Shown here piece by piece: positions 24,583-35,678 of a DNA stretch of 64,000 bases. Under the pieces are notes generated by a model that was not told the DNA's origin, ran no database searches, and worked only from the letters and a program-made list of their open reading frames with translations. Every line of letters starts with the position of its first letter. The first letter of the stretch is position 1. This DNA comes from Carnegiea gigantea (Eukaryota; Streptophyta; Magnoliopsida; Caryophyllales; Cactaceae). The DNA lies in NCBI GenBank assembly GCA_029747015.1, contig JAKOGI010002168.1, positions 1 through 64,000 on the forward strand. Reading direction: 5' to 3'. The position numbers and the translations under genes are program-made.

Positions 24583-25170
24583 AGGATTATCCTTTGCCTA
24601 AACTGCCAAGGGCTTGGTGAACCTAGGTAGGCAAAGATCTCCATAGTCTATTACGAACAGTCCAGCCAAGTCTTCCTATCGGAGACCAAACTAAGTTGTG
24701 TGCAGATGAAGCGATTGCATGATCAAGTGTCATCCTTTTAGGGGAAAAGGTATAATGGTATTTACGTTGGCGCTAGAGAAAGAGTTGGAGGTTTGACATT
24801 ATTGTAGGAAAAGGATGTGACAATTTCGTTACTATCACAGTCGTCAAACCACATTGATATTGTCGTGTCATGAGATGGTAATGATGCTAAGTGGAGATTT
24901 ACCAGGGTTTATGGGTGGCCAAAAGCACATAATAAGCTAAAAACTTATGATTTGCTGTGTAACCTTAAAGTAGAGTCAACCTTACCTTGGCTGATTGGTG
25001 GTGATATTAATGAGATATTCTATAATCATAAGAAATTAGGGGACCCTCAAAAGCCCCAAGGTACATTGGAGGCGTTCCAACAGACAATGATCGAGTGTGG
25101 GCTCCTGGACATAGGTCTTGACAGAAGAGAATTTACTTAGTGGAATCGGAGAGGAGGGGGAAGCATCAGT
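24583..25170 (+). pseudogene. LINE 1 ORF2 endonuclease domain (APE-like), broken
   Basis: It starts with LCLNCQGLGEPR (from 24583), the typical beginning of plant L1 endonucleases. A catalytic-site-like ETKLS follows at about 24680, and LIGGDINEIFYNHKKLG at about 24985, equivalent to the GDFNEI active-site strand. This domain nicks target DNA to prime reverse transcription. Stops at about 24740, 24808 and 25138 and frameshifts interrupt it. Confidence 0.85.
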
Positions 25171-26890
25171 AGAGGAAAGGCTAGATCGATTGTGTGCGGA
25201 CGTCGAGTGGATAGCTTTATTCCTAGCATATAAAGTTTCCCATCTTGACGAAAAACTTTCAAACCAACTTCCAATTTTCCTAAACACCAAACCTGGTATG
25301 GTGGGGGGTAAGAAGAGAATAAGAGGGCGCTTCGAGATGATGTGGGTCACTAATGGGAGGTGTGACAGTGTGGCAAAGGAGGCATGGAAAGCTGAAACTA
25401 GGACTTATTTTGTAGTTAATTGTGCCTCAAAAATTGATCGTTATTTCTCGTCACTTCAACGATGGAACAAGACTGAGTTTGGCAACATACAACGTGAGAT
25501 TGAGATGAGAAAGAAGCGGCTTAAGTGGGTAACGTGTGCGCAGGATGGAGATGGTATCTTGGAGGAGCTACACGTGTGGAGACGAAGGGAGGAGATGCTA
25601 TGGTGGAAAAGATCTCAGGTCAAGTTTCTGAGGCATGGGGATAATAATTCCACCTGGTTACACAACAAGCATGTCAGCTAATCTTATTATAGAGCTAAAG
25701 GGACCAGATGGGAAGTTATATACAAATGCCAAGGATATGGAAGACATTGTGCTTGGGTATTTTAGTTCACTTTTCACAGCGGGCTAGCTTTCAGGTATGG
25801 ATGCAATCATTGAATTAATACCTACAACGGTCACACCTAGCATGTGAGATGTCATTGAATGTCAATATGGGAAGGACGAGGGGGAATTGGCCTTGAAACA
25901 AATGAAGCCAAGTAAGGCTTCGGGACTGGACGGAATGAACCCTTTCTTTTCCCAACATTATTGGGCTACGGTTGGAGACGATGTTAGCGCAGCTGTTTTG
26001 GCTATACTGAATGGGAGCCCAATTCCAGATGGTTTAAGTGACACATATGTCACCCTTATCCCTAAGAAGCACAAACCAACGGAGATGAATGACTTTCGGC
26101 CCATAAGTTTATGCAATGTTGTATACAAACTTATGACCAAAGTTACATCAAACCGTTTGAAGGATTACCACTTATTATATCCAAATACCAAAGTGCTTTT
26201 ACTCCTGGGAGACTCATTACGGATAACGTCCGTATTGAGTTTGAAGTCTTCCATTCCATGCATTGCCGCCAGGAGTAAATGGAGGTATGGCTATCAAGCG
26301 GCATATGTCAAAAGCCTACGATAGAGTCGAATGGCCATTCCTGCAATGTGTCATGCTTAAACTTGGGTTTAGCGCGAGTTTGGTAAAGTTGGTGATAAAA
26401 TTCGTGGAATCGGCAACGTTCTCCTTCTTAATTAATGGAGTGGCCTTCGACATGGTGACCCAATTTTACCTTACCTGTTCCTATTTTGTGCAAAAGGCTT
26501 ATCTTAAATACTTCTCTAGGCGGTTAATGAGGGAAGATTGCCAGAGCATTGAATATGTCAACATGCCCCGATTATCTCCCATTTGTTATTTGCGGACGAT
26601 ACCAGGATCTTCTATAAAGCAGACGATCAACAGGTAAAAGAAGTAAAGCATATTCTATCAGCATATGAGGCCGTGTCGGGTTAACAGATTAATTATGAAA
26701 AATCCCAAAGTAGTGTTTAGGAACGGTATCCCTCAGGGAAGGAGGAAGAGCATACTGATCAAGCTTCACATCAGAGAGGTACTGGCTCACGACAAGTACC
26801 TGGGGTTGCCAACGAGATTAGGTCGCTTCAAGAAGAAGCCATTTCTCCCCATCAAGGATCGCATTAGCAAAAGACTTCAAGGCTAGATGA
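25170..26890 (+). pseudogene. LINE 1 ORF2 reverse transcriptase, broken
   Basis: The link region (25118-25681) is followed by MKPSKASGLDGMNPFF (the PGPDG-type box), [20 protein letters not shown] at about 26060 and AYDRVEWPFL at about 26310. The catalytic FADD box is at 26589-26600, in a different frame from its neighbours. The order and motifs are those of a plant L1 reverse transcriptase. Frameshifts near 25685, 26240, 26480 and 26570 split it. Confidence 0.9.
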
Positions 26891-27599
26891 ATTGACACCT
26901 CTCCTAGGTGGGTCGTGTAGTGTTAATTAAGATAGTGGCTAAAGCAATTCCAATGTACACAATGAGCATTTTTAAGTTCTTAAGGGAGTTATTTGATCAA
27001 ATCCAAGCATTGATAAGCAAATTTTGGTGGGGACATGCGGCTAAGTCAAGGACAATTCATCTGGTGGGATGAGATAGACTTTGTAGAAGCAAGCTTGACG
27101 CAGGGTTAGGGTTCCGGGATCTTAAGGCCTTTAATAGTGCCTTATTAGCATGTCAAATGCGGCGACTGATGACAAATGAAGGATCACTAGTGCACCGGTT
27201 GTTAAAAGTAGTTTATTTTCCTACTTATGGCACATTGGATGCTTTCTTAGGTCATAGACCGAGCTTTACTTAGAGAAGTTTATGGCACATTAAAGAGATT
27301 GTGGAGGAAGGGTCGAGGTGGCGAGGAGGAGACAGATTCTCTTTAGATATCTAGTAAGCAAAGTGGATCCCGTGGCCGAGTTCATTTAGGGTGATTACCT
27401 CCTTTAAGCCACAATTCGCACAACTATGGGTGGGGGATTTAGTTGATCCTGGATAAGGAAGTTGATGGGAAGACATGATAGATGCAGTTTTTTTACCGAT
27501 TGATGCTGAAGAGATCAAAGGGATTCCATTAAGCATTCACATACCTCCTGATCAAGTTATATGGCACTATTTGACAAATGGTGAGCTTACAATTTGAAG

Positions 27600-28083
27600 T
27601 GCTTATCACTTTATTCGAGAACAAAAACATTCGGCTGATGTGCAGGGTAGCTCTAAGGGTGTACAAGATGCATGGAGGTCCCTCTTGAAACTCGATTTGC
27701 CACTGAAGATAAGACTTTTTACTTGGCACTGCTATGCTCGAGCTTTACCCACGGCGGGGGGTTTAGCGAAACGGATCCCCAGCTTCTCGATGAGATCTGG
27801 AGTCTGGGGCGTTGTAGAGGAAATCGATGTTCATACCCTTTTTGAGTGTCCTTTGGTAATTTCAATTTGGGAAGGTACCCCTTACTCGTCCTTTGTTGGT
27901 AATTGCTCATTCGATACTATTTGGGACATGCTTTTTAACGCTCGAGACTTGTTAGAGTATGGGGAGTGGGCTGAATTCATTGCAATTACTTGGTGTGTTT
28001 GGGGTGTAATGAACAAATATTTATTTAAGAATACGGCAACTGGCGATACCTTAATATGGAAGAGTGCCATTAAATTTATGTAA
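27600..28083 (+). pseudogene. LINE 1 zf-RVT domain
   Basis: The frame from about 27640 to 28083 has WRSLLKLDLPLKIRLFTWHC and EIDVHTLFECPLVISIWEG. This is the zf-RVT (reverse-transcriptase-associated zinc-binding) domain usual at the end of plant LINE ORF2. One zinc cysteine pair is not visible in VWGVVEEIDV, so metal binding is probably lost. Confidence 0.8.
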
Positions 28084-28129
28084 GACTATCAAAATTTTCA
28101 AGACAAAGCAAGAGAGAAGGAGGAGTTTG

Positions 28130-28640
28130 ATACGGTTGGATGCAAGTGCCCAGATGTGGGGTGGACAAGTTAAATTTTGATGTGGCCAAATTGGGTGACG
28201 GGGTAATGGGTGGTGTGTGGTTGCAAGAGATAGGGAGGGTGAGGTGGTTATGTCAGCTGTTGCTGAAGGGAAAGGTTTTTTGGGGCCAGAAGTGTAGGAA
28301 GCTCAGGCTTCTGTGTACGCATTACAAAGGGCTCAACAATAAGGATTTCAGAATGTGATTATAAGGGGGATTGTTTGTCCTTGATATCAAAACTAAAGAA
28401 AAAGCAACATCTTGCATCAGAGATTAGTCTCCTCATTGATGATATATTAAGACTTAGTTCACATTTTGAATTTTGTACCTTCGCTTTTGTTAGTCGAGAA
28501 GGAAACAAACTAGCTCGTACATTTGCGCGTCTTTAGCCCTATGTCTCGGGCTCTCGAGTATGGCTAGAAGATGGATCGGATTATATCTTCGATCTGGCTC
28601 TAGATGATTTATGCTTGTTCTTAGCTTATAATGAATAAAT
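28130..28640 (+). pseudogene. LINE 1 RNase H-like domain and 3' end
   Basis: KLNFDVAKLGDG near 28170 resembles the first RNase H strand (KxNxDGA/xF). Further on, DCLSLISKLKKK and FVSREGNKLA match the DS..V/HV.R.GN..AD end of the domain. Plant L1 elements often carry such a domain. The frame is interrupted several times. The 3' UTR with AATAAA at 28634 leads into the A tail. Confidence 0.78.
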
Positions 28641-28671
28641 ATTTCATTCTTTCTGATTTAAAAAAAAACAC

Positions 28672-28915
28672 AAATAAGAGCATCTCCACTCGTTAAAATG
28701 TGTGCCAGGCATGGGTCAGCCTTCCGCATGGCGTTGTTCTAGTAGATGGAAGGCACACGTGGCATGCGAGTTAGACCTGGAAAGAGGTGCATCTCACATT
28801 CAATTTTTTTGTCGTTTCTATAGGCAAAACACAACGTTTAGCATGGGTGGAGTGAATCATGCACTACATTTCATTTTCGGGCCAAAAAGACAAAAAATGT
28901 TGGGCTGAAGCTAGC
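28672..28915. other. Possible MITE fragment with AGAGCATCTCCA end
   Basis: Directly after the LINE A-tail the sequence reads AGAGCATCTCCACTCG, a start common in small plant transposons. I could not find the matching far end before the hAT-like element at 28924. A chance open frame lies at 28702-28908. Confidence 0.3.
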
Positions 28916-28923
28916 CATTGGAC

Positions 28924-29476
28924 TAAGGATGACAATGGGGAGGGTACGGGATGGGTTAAGCCATACCCTCAACCATATCCGTTTTCAAAAATCGCACCCA
29001 TACCCATACCCGTACCCATTGGGTATTAAAAAATGAAACTCATACACACACCAGGTTTTGCTGTTTTTTTCTGGGTTCATATAGAGAATAAAAATTGATA
29101 TTTATATGCAACTCATATCCAAGTACGATATATATTTTTGTCATTATAAGATTGCAAAGCTGTGATAGTTTGCGAATATATTGTTTAGAAATATGAAATC
29201 AAATACATTATTGACTAATTTCTTGTTATAAGGATTTGAATTGGACTTAAACTGAAAAAATATTGAACTAACACAATTTTTTTATTATCAAAAAGGGGTA
29301 CGGGTGGGGTGCTTATGGGTTAGGTGAGGGCTATATCCATTCTAGTACTCATACCCATACCCGTTTTCTAATACCCGTCCCATACCCATTTAAAACCCAT
29401 TTTACCACCTACTTGGGTTTTAAATAGGGCTGATTTTACGGGTTTTAAATGGGTTCGGGTTTCATTATCATCCCTA
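28924..29476. mobile_element. hAT-like non-autonomous element, 553 bp, ACCCATACCCG-rich
   Basis: The ends TAAGGATGACAATG and (reverse complement) TAGGGATGATAATG match at 12 of 14 positions. The 8-bp flanks CATTGGAC (28916-28923) and TAATGGAC (29477-29484) agree at 6 of 8 positions. Subterminal parts are full of ACCCATACCCG-like repeats on both strands. No coding sequence. The end type and duplication size fit the hAT superfamily. Confidence 0.72.
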
Positions 29477-29484
29477 TAATGGAC

Positions 29485-30535
29485 TATTGTGTTAGGTTTT
29501 TGGGCTTGGGAAAATTGTTACTGTTGGACGACCCAATAGATATATTTATAGGTTTATTTTTTATTTTTTTTTCTTGTGAAATATGTCTATAAATACCAAT
29601 TAGTAAAAGTGAGAATTTCAACATAAGTTAACTCTCTTTCCCAAATTAAAATTCCTCTTATTCTCTCTAAAAATTTACGAGTGTTGTGGGAAGTGAAAGT
29701 AAGCGAAGAAGTTTTTTTTTCTGGTAAGTTACTAATGATTATTATTTAGCTATGTTTATATTTTTTAATTTAATTAATATTTGAATTATATAATTGAACT
29801 AATAATTGTTGTTTATGGTTCTATTGTTAGAGATTTGTGAGATGTTCCTAAAGTTGAAGAATCAAGATAGAAATGAAGTAAACTAGTTTTTAAGGAGTTC
29901 TAAATTTTTGTTTTTTATATTTATTCTTAATCTCATGCTATATATAAACAAACTATTGTCAACAATTCACTCTCCTTATTTTTCGGTGCGGCATATTTGT
30001 AACCTTTGATTCTCCATAATTTTAAATCCTAGCCATTGATCCTCTTTGTTGACTCAGCTTCACAAAAAGGAAGAAAAACAAATAAAAACGCAGACAACTC
30101 ATTGTTTTTTAGGAAAATTTACTTATTAGTGTTGTTTGAATTAACACTTTACGATTCAGTGCTTTTGATACTTATTATTGTTCTTTTTGTCTCCTTGGGA
30201 GCACTTACTGCTTTTAATGTTTCCACTGCTGCCCCTTGCATTTAATAGATGAATTATTTTTTGGTCTCCTTTTGACCACATCTCTTGTACTTCTATCTCC
30301 CTCCTCCTCTTTTCCTCCTCTAGCTTCTCTGTTGTTTCTCATTTGTGTCTCTTTCTCTCCTCTCAGCCTATTCCTCCCCTGACTTAGTAGATGAATGGTC
30401 TGATTCCCTCTCTTTCTACAAATTTCAGATTCTCATTCTATTCAACCTCTAACGTATATTAAGCATTAATATTCATCTAAGAAAATAATCAAAGTACCCT
30501 ATGAACTAAATAAAGAAAATCAAGCAAGCAAATGT
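29485..30535. other. Interval without recognised gene
   Basis: AT-rich, with a C/T-rich stretch at 30290-30400 that may be the start of the next LINE's 5' untranslated part. The open frame at 30036-30245 has no family features. Confidence 0.45.
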
Positions 30536-30959
30536 AGAGGCCATTAGGGAGCGTCATGAATCAGCTTGCCAACAATTGGAGGATCTAGGAGTGGTCAAAA
30601 GGAGTTGGGTACAAGTACGCATAGCAAGGGAAACATAGGTCGGATTTATCGGGCCGTTTGAGCGAAGCAGTGGCCTCTAAAATGGAAAACTGCTCTTTGT
30701 TAAAGGAACAAAATAAAGAGGGGGAGATTCACTTAATTCCTCTGAAGAACGCCTCCCTGGTGATTCGGGCGAATCACAGCTATGGCAAGGGGGTCGATGG
30801 GGGAAACTCTGGCAACTGGTGGCGACATCACCATTAGGATCAGGAGCTCCTAGCCAACAAGTTGTTTCTACCACAAACGACAAACTCACGCCTGTTTCTG
30901 AACCGGCTCCCATCCCATAATCCTCAAAGGTCCCCGTGAATAAGGGTTTCAGCTCCTAC

Positions 30960-31890
30960 GCCTCACTGGTCAACTAAGATGCAGGTACTTCTCTGAAATT
31001 CTTTCCCACCGCTGAGATTAATGGAGTCCCATATGCTAAATTGGACCCTGCAGGTGTTCATCCTGAAGTGAAATATTGGTAACAAGCTGTATTATGTTCT
31101 GTCTTAGGGGTAAACCCCCCTCTGGAGGTTATGGATGGATACTTCAGACGAATTTGTTCCTCTCTGGATATTGATAAAAATTTATTTTGTGTGTATTGGA
31201 TTATACTTGGTGCGATTTAGCAACATGAATGATCAATTGACTGTAGCAAACAGAGGGCTTCACTTCTTTGATCGTAAACCACTTTTGGTCAAGCCATGGA
31301 ATCCAGAGATAGACCTTAACACCGAAGCTATCTCCTCCCTCCCCATATGGGTGCAATTCCTAGGATTGGACTTGAAATACTGGGGGTTAGAGAATTTAAG
31401 CAAAATTAGAAGCATCTTGGGAATCCCTCTCAAAACTGACAAATATGCCAAGGACAAAACATTTCTCAAATATGCAAGGGTCTTGATTGATATCCCTTTG
31501 GATAGAGAGTTTCTTGAGTACTTGGAATTCATTAATGACCATAGGGTGTTGACTAGACAATCAGTCGTTTATGAATGGAAGTGAACAAGGTGTGATTATT
31601 GCAAAATGTATGGACACAAAGATGAGGAATGCAGAGAGAAAGCTGAGACTCATCTTGAATTGAGACCAGTAGTGAAGACTAAGGGCTCTGACCCTCCCGC
31701 TGAACCACAGCCCCAACATAACACAATTGATGATGGATCTACTCAGGTCCCTCGAAGATCAGCTACTCCAGCACCCTCAGGACAGAACCAGGCATTCACC
31801 ATATCCAATACTCAGAATTCCTTTGAAGCATTGACTGAGCTAAATACTCCCTCTCACGGACAACCTGCAGGGTTAGTCCCCAATAGATAG
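30960..31890 (+). pseudogene. LINE 2 ORF1 (DUF4283 with CCHC knuckle), broken
   Basis: Around 30980-31130 a frame reads KFFPTAEINGVPYAKLDPAG and VLGVNPPLEVMDG, the start of DUF4283. From 31135 the next frame carries WILIKIYFVCIGLYLVRF and SSLPIWVQFLGLDLKYWG. A stop at 31582 precedes a canonical zinc knuckle CDYCKMYGHKDEEC (C-x2-C-x4-H-x4-C, about 31597-31638). The tail to 31890 is Pro/Gln/Ser-rich, as usual. The protein binds element RNA. One stop separates domain and knuckle, and others lie upstream. Confidence 0.88.
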
Positions 31891-32619
31891 AATATGCAAT
31901 TGGAACATACAAGGCCTTAACAGGCCTAATAAACAGGAAGACCTTAAGGTCTTCTTACATCAGCAGAAAATCAGTCTGATAGGTCTTTTAGAAACAAAAA
32001 TCAAAGAAATAAATATAGACAAGCTTGCTAACATTCTCTTCCAAGGTTAGTAATGGTACCATAATTTCCAAATGTGCCCAAGGGGGAGAATATGGGTAGC
32101 TTAGAGACCAAGCACCTATCATGTTCAGATCATTCAAATGTCTGCTCAATACATACATTGCAAGGTTACTCAGTCTCACACAAGTAAGCAGTTTTATCTC
32201 ACTTTTGTATATGGTTATAATCAAGCTGAGGCTAGACAGCCCCTATGGGATGCCCTACTGATATCTCTATAGACATGGATGAGGCGTGGTGTGTACTTAG
32301 TGACTTCAACTCCATATTGTACCCTGAGGACAGAATTGGGGGTACAGAGGTCCAAGATTTTGAAATCAAGCCTTTTGCCAACTGCCTACCAATATGTGAT
32401 TTACAGGAGATGAAATATCATGGGCCTTATTATACTTGGTCTAATAAAACAATCTACATGAGGATTGACAGGGCCTTCACCAACGTGTTGTGGTATGACC
32501 AATTTGACTTCAGCCAAGTGGTATATCAGCCTCGTGCCCTTTCTGATCATAATCCTATGGTTATTGATTTTCCTGGATGCCCCAAACCACCTAAGTCGTT
32601 TCCCTTCTGTGATATGTAG
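31890..32619 (+). pseudogene. LINE 2 ORF2 endonuclease domain, broken
   Basis: It begins with ICNWNIQGLNRPNKQEDLK (about 31890), then LIGLLETKIKE with the catalytic glutamate at about 31990. Later come LSDFNSILYPEDRIGG (about 32300), YYTWSNK (32430) and SDHNPMVIDF (32545), the histidine/aspartate active-site end. The glycine of GDFNS is serine here. Stops near 32046-32250 interrupt the middle. Confidence 0.88.
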
Positions 32620-34236
32620 GTTAGAGAACCTAATTTCCACTCCATCATATGTTCCAAGATGCCTAAACACTGGTCTTAGGACCCTAGCCTGCAGCTTCAA
32701 ATTTTCCTTTGTAAAGTTAAAACAGCCTTGGCACAACTCAACTGGGATAAATTTGCAGATCTCAGGACTCAGCAACTTCAGGCCAGACAAGTTCTGCTGT
32801 AAATCCAACATGAGCTTTCAGCTAACCCTATGAATATCAAGGAAAAAGAAAGGGAAGCCCGGGACCGCTATGTCCACATTGTTTCCTCAGTTATTGACCT
32901 CATAAACCAGCAGAGTAAGGCAGAATGGATTGGATATGGAGATGATTGTACTAAACTCTTCTTTGCAAGAGCCAAACAATAGAAAAGGAAAACTTATGTT
33001 TATGAACTATAGGATGAGCATGGACATACTCAGAAAAGATTCGAAGAAGTGGCTCGAATTCTACACACCTTCTATCACAAGCTGCTAGGCCCTAGTATCT
33101 CCACCAGAGCCCCCATAAATCATCAAGTAATCCAAATAGGAACTACCTTAACTCTTGATCAGCCCAAGATATAAAGGTTGCCCTGTTTTCCATACCCAAT
33201 CATAAATCACCAGGACCCGATGGATTCACTAGTCAGTTCTATAAAGCCACATGGGACATTACAGGGGAGCTGGTATGTGCAGCAATATAGCAATTCTTCT
33301 CATCATCCCAATTGCCTGCCTTATTTGGTCAAACTAAACTGGTTTTGCTCCCTAAAGTGCCTATCCCTACACAGGCTAAGGATCTCCGCCCTATTTCTTA
33401 TTGCGCTACCATCTATAAATGTATCACTAAGCTACTTTGTTGGAGATTAAAGGAGGTCCTCCTACATTTGATCCAAAAGCAGCAAGGGGCATTTGTAAAA
33501 GGGAGGGAGCTCCTTTTTAATGTTCTTATCTGCCACGATATCGTGAGAGGTTACTCCAGAACTGGTATTTCTCCTCGCTGCACTATTAAACTAGATATCC
33601 ATAAGGCTTTTGACTCCGTATATTGGTCCTTCATTAAAGATCTGCTCAATCATCTGAGATTCCCACAACAGTTCGTGACATGGGTCATAGCATGCCTCCA
33701 TTCTGTTTCCTATATTATGCAAATGAATGGCCAATAAGGCGGGGAGTTTATTGGAGGGAGGGGACTGAAACAAGGAGACCCTCTTTCTCCTCTCCTCTTT
33801 GTTTTATCCATGGAATATCTGATAAGAATGCTTAAGCTGGCAAGCTCGCAACCAGGCTTTTCCTTTCACCCTCAATGCAAAACACTACAATTGACTCATC
33901 TTTTATTTGCAGATGATGTTCTGTTATTCTGCAAGGCTCACCCCCACACTCCAATTTATAATAAGTGCTTTGCGAGAGTTCCATGCTTGCGCAGAGCTAA
34001 AAGTAAACCACATAAAGTCACAAATCATCTTTGGAGGCTGTAACCCGCATTTGCAGCAACAGTGTCTTAAAGCTACAAGGTTTTCACCTGGGGACCTCCC
34101 TTTCAAATATCTCGGAGTCCCCATCTCAGCAAGCAAGTTAAGCAACCTCGAGTGCAGAATATTAGTTAAGAAAATTCTAGGGAAAATCAGGCTTTGGTCC
34201 ACAAAGAGCATTTCCTTTGTAGGCAGAGCCTAGCTT
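32620..34236 (+). pseudogene. LINE 2 ORF2 reverse transcriptase, broken
   Basis: Landmarks in order: a SPGPDGFTSQFYKA-type box in a frame at about 33200, LLPKVPIPTQAKDLRPISYC (33330), KQQGAFVKGRELLFN (33480), IKLDIHKAFDSVYWSFI (33585), GLKQGDPLSPLLF (33765) and LLFADDVLLFCK with the FADD box at 33906-33917. KYLGVPISASKL follows near 34105. This is a full set of plant L1 reverse transcriptase blocks. Frameshifts near 33300, 33440, 33740 and 33920 and stop codons disable it. Confidence 0.9.
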
Positions 34237-35066
34237 TTGAACTCTATAATCTTTGGTATGTACAATTACTGGGCCACAATTTTTATTCTTCCACATGCTG
34301 TGATAGAACAAATTAATCAAATTTGTCGCAACTACCTTTGGGAGAGTCATCCAGACTACAAGAGGACTCCTCTTATCTCCTGGAACACTATATGTCTTCC
34401 TAGGAAATATGGCAGCATTGGACTTAAAAACCTAGCAGCTTGGAACAAAGTGTGTATAGCAAAATTGGTTTGGGCTATTGCTATGAAAAAAGATACTTTA
34501 TAGGTCAAATGGATCCATGGCCGGTATCTTGAAACCATTGATTTGTGGCATTACCATCCCCCTCTTGACAGCAGTGGGTACTAGAAGAAAATTGCGCACA
34601 TCAAAGACACATTTAATAGAGGCAGAGACCCATAAGGGGGATGGCACAAAGGCGGCTATACTGTCAGGCAGGGCTATATGTGGTTGCTCAGAATTAAAGA
34701 GATCAAGTCATGGAGTAAAGCTCTTTGGTCGAGGTCCGTCATCCCCTGGCATACCTTTACTTCATGGGCATTTTACCACCAAAGTCTTCCAGTCAAGAGT
34801 AGACTGGCCAAGTTCATGCCCCAGCCTGAGGGCCTGCAGTGTATAGCCTGTAATGAAGCAGAGGAAGACATCGACCATGTGTTTTTCAATGTGGATAGGC
34901 TAAAGCTTTCTGGCATGTTCTTACGCAATGGTGGCCTCTCCCTATATCCACACAGACTATTCTCACTTTCTCAGAACAATATAGAGAGTCAAAGGGCTAC
35001 GAAGGAAGAGGAACATTGTCTTCACCATTGCAGCAGCTGCAATCTATCAAATATGGAGGCTTAAAA
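34237..35066 (+). pseudogene. LINE 2 connector and zf-RVT domain
   Basis: WNTICLPRKYGSIGLKNLAAWN (34380-34450) is the conserved connector after the reverse transcriptase. From about 34740, VIPWHTFTSWAFYHQSLPVK and CIACNEAEEDIDHVFFNV form the zf-RVT domain, with the C-x2-C pair and histidine present and the last cysteine replaced. Stops at 34501 and 35062 bound the pieces. Confidence 0.82.
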
Positions 35067-35298
35067 CCTCAGAATTTTTGATAAGAGAGATCTCTCAATA
35101 CAGAATACTTTTCAGCAAACAAAAGATCAACTCATACAAAGGATTCTTTTTCTCCACAAGAAAACTGGGCAATATACAGACTGTATAGATCAACTTCTTA
35201 ATTAATTATTGCCTTTCCACAGTCAAGGGTCCCCCAAATAGAGGCCTTATAGGTTGTACATAATTAGTTTATGCCTGAATGATATTCACACTTTCTTG

Positions 35299-35299
<1 letters not shown>

Positions 35300-35350
<51 letters not shown>
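35300..35350. repeat. (TA)n tract, left flank of the pararetrovirus locus
   Basis: A pure TA run of about 50 bp between the 3' end of LINE 2 and the left inverted arm of the viral locus. Confidence 0.95.
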
Positions 35351-35352
<2 letters not shown>

Positions 35353-35353
35353 A

Positions 35354-35525
35354 AAAATCACTGCCAGGTACCCCACTTTGAGTAGAAATTATAACTAGGG
35401 GACTATGTTATTAGAATATATTTAAAAGGGACAATATTCTATGAAAACTATTTTAAGGGGACCATTCACTACTTACGTTTTCTTTTAAACCCTTAAACTT
35501 TTCATATTTACATTTTAGCTCAAAT
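35354..35525. repeat. Left inverted arm flanking the viral locus
   Basis: It aligns with the reverse complement of about 42280-42468. Shared blocks include GGTACCC/GGATACCC, AGGGG, TTAGAAT-ATT-AAAG, AAACTATT, AGGGGA and CCYTAAACTTT. Roughly 60-65 percent match by eye over the first 105 bp, then weaker. It could be one end of a host fold-back element into which the virus integrated, or an inverted copy of viral noncoding DNA. Confidence 0.7.
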
Positions 35526-35603
35526 CCTTAAAAACTTACGAAAAATTTAAAATTGTGTTTGTAGTTTTTTGCTCACTAGTAAAACTCAATGCCCTCTTTC
35601 ATC

Positions 35604-35615
35604 TAGTATGAGAGC
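35604..35615 (+). other. Viral tRNA-Met primer-binding site (degenerate)
   Basis: TAGTATGAGAGC matches 10 of 12 positions of TGGTATCAGAGC, the initiator tRNA-Met complement that primes minus-strand DNA synthesis and by convention marks position 1 of caulimovirid genomes. It lies 64 nt before the first viral ORF, where it is expected. Confidence 0.72.
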
Positions 35616-35678
35616 CTCGCGTGCAAAAATAATTAAGCTTATTAATGACCAATTAAGCTAATTAACTTTGATTAACCC

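Larger units (their letters stand above)
23545..28671 (+). mobile_element. L1-type LINE 1, with RNase H, decayed
   Basis: A nearly complete non-LTR retrotransposon read left to right: ORF1 (DUF4283 domain and zinc knuckle), ORF2 endonuclease, reverse transcriptase, zf-RVT domain and a C-terminal RNase H-like domain. It ends in an A-rich tail (AAAAAAAAA at 28662-28670). ORF1 begins only a few codons into the usual N-terminus, so the 5' end is probably slightly truncated. I could not define a convincing target duplication, so the borders are approximate. Many stops and frameshifts show that it is dead. Confidence 0.88.
30540..35299 (+). mobile_element. L1-type LINE 2, decayed
   Basis: A second non-LTR element in the same orientation as LINE 1 but of a different family. 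It has ORF1 with DUF4283 and an intact-looking CCHC knuckle, then endonuclease, reverse transcriptase and zf-RVT. No RNase H domain is seen. Its 3' end (GATATTCACACTTTCTTGC) runs directly into the (TA)n tract at 35300, where a poly(A) tail would be expected. Borders are approximate, and a target duplication was not found. Confidence 0.87.
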
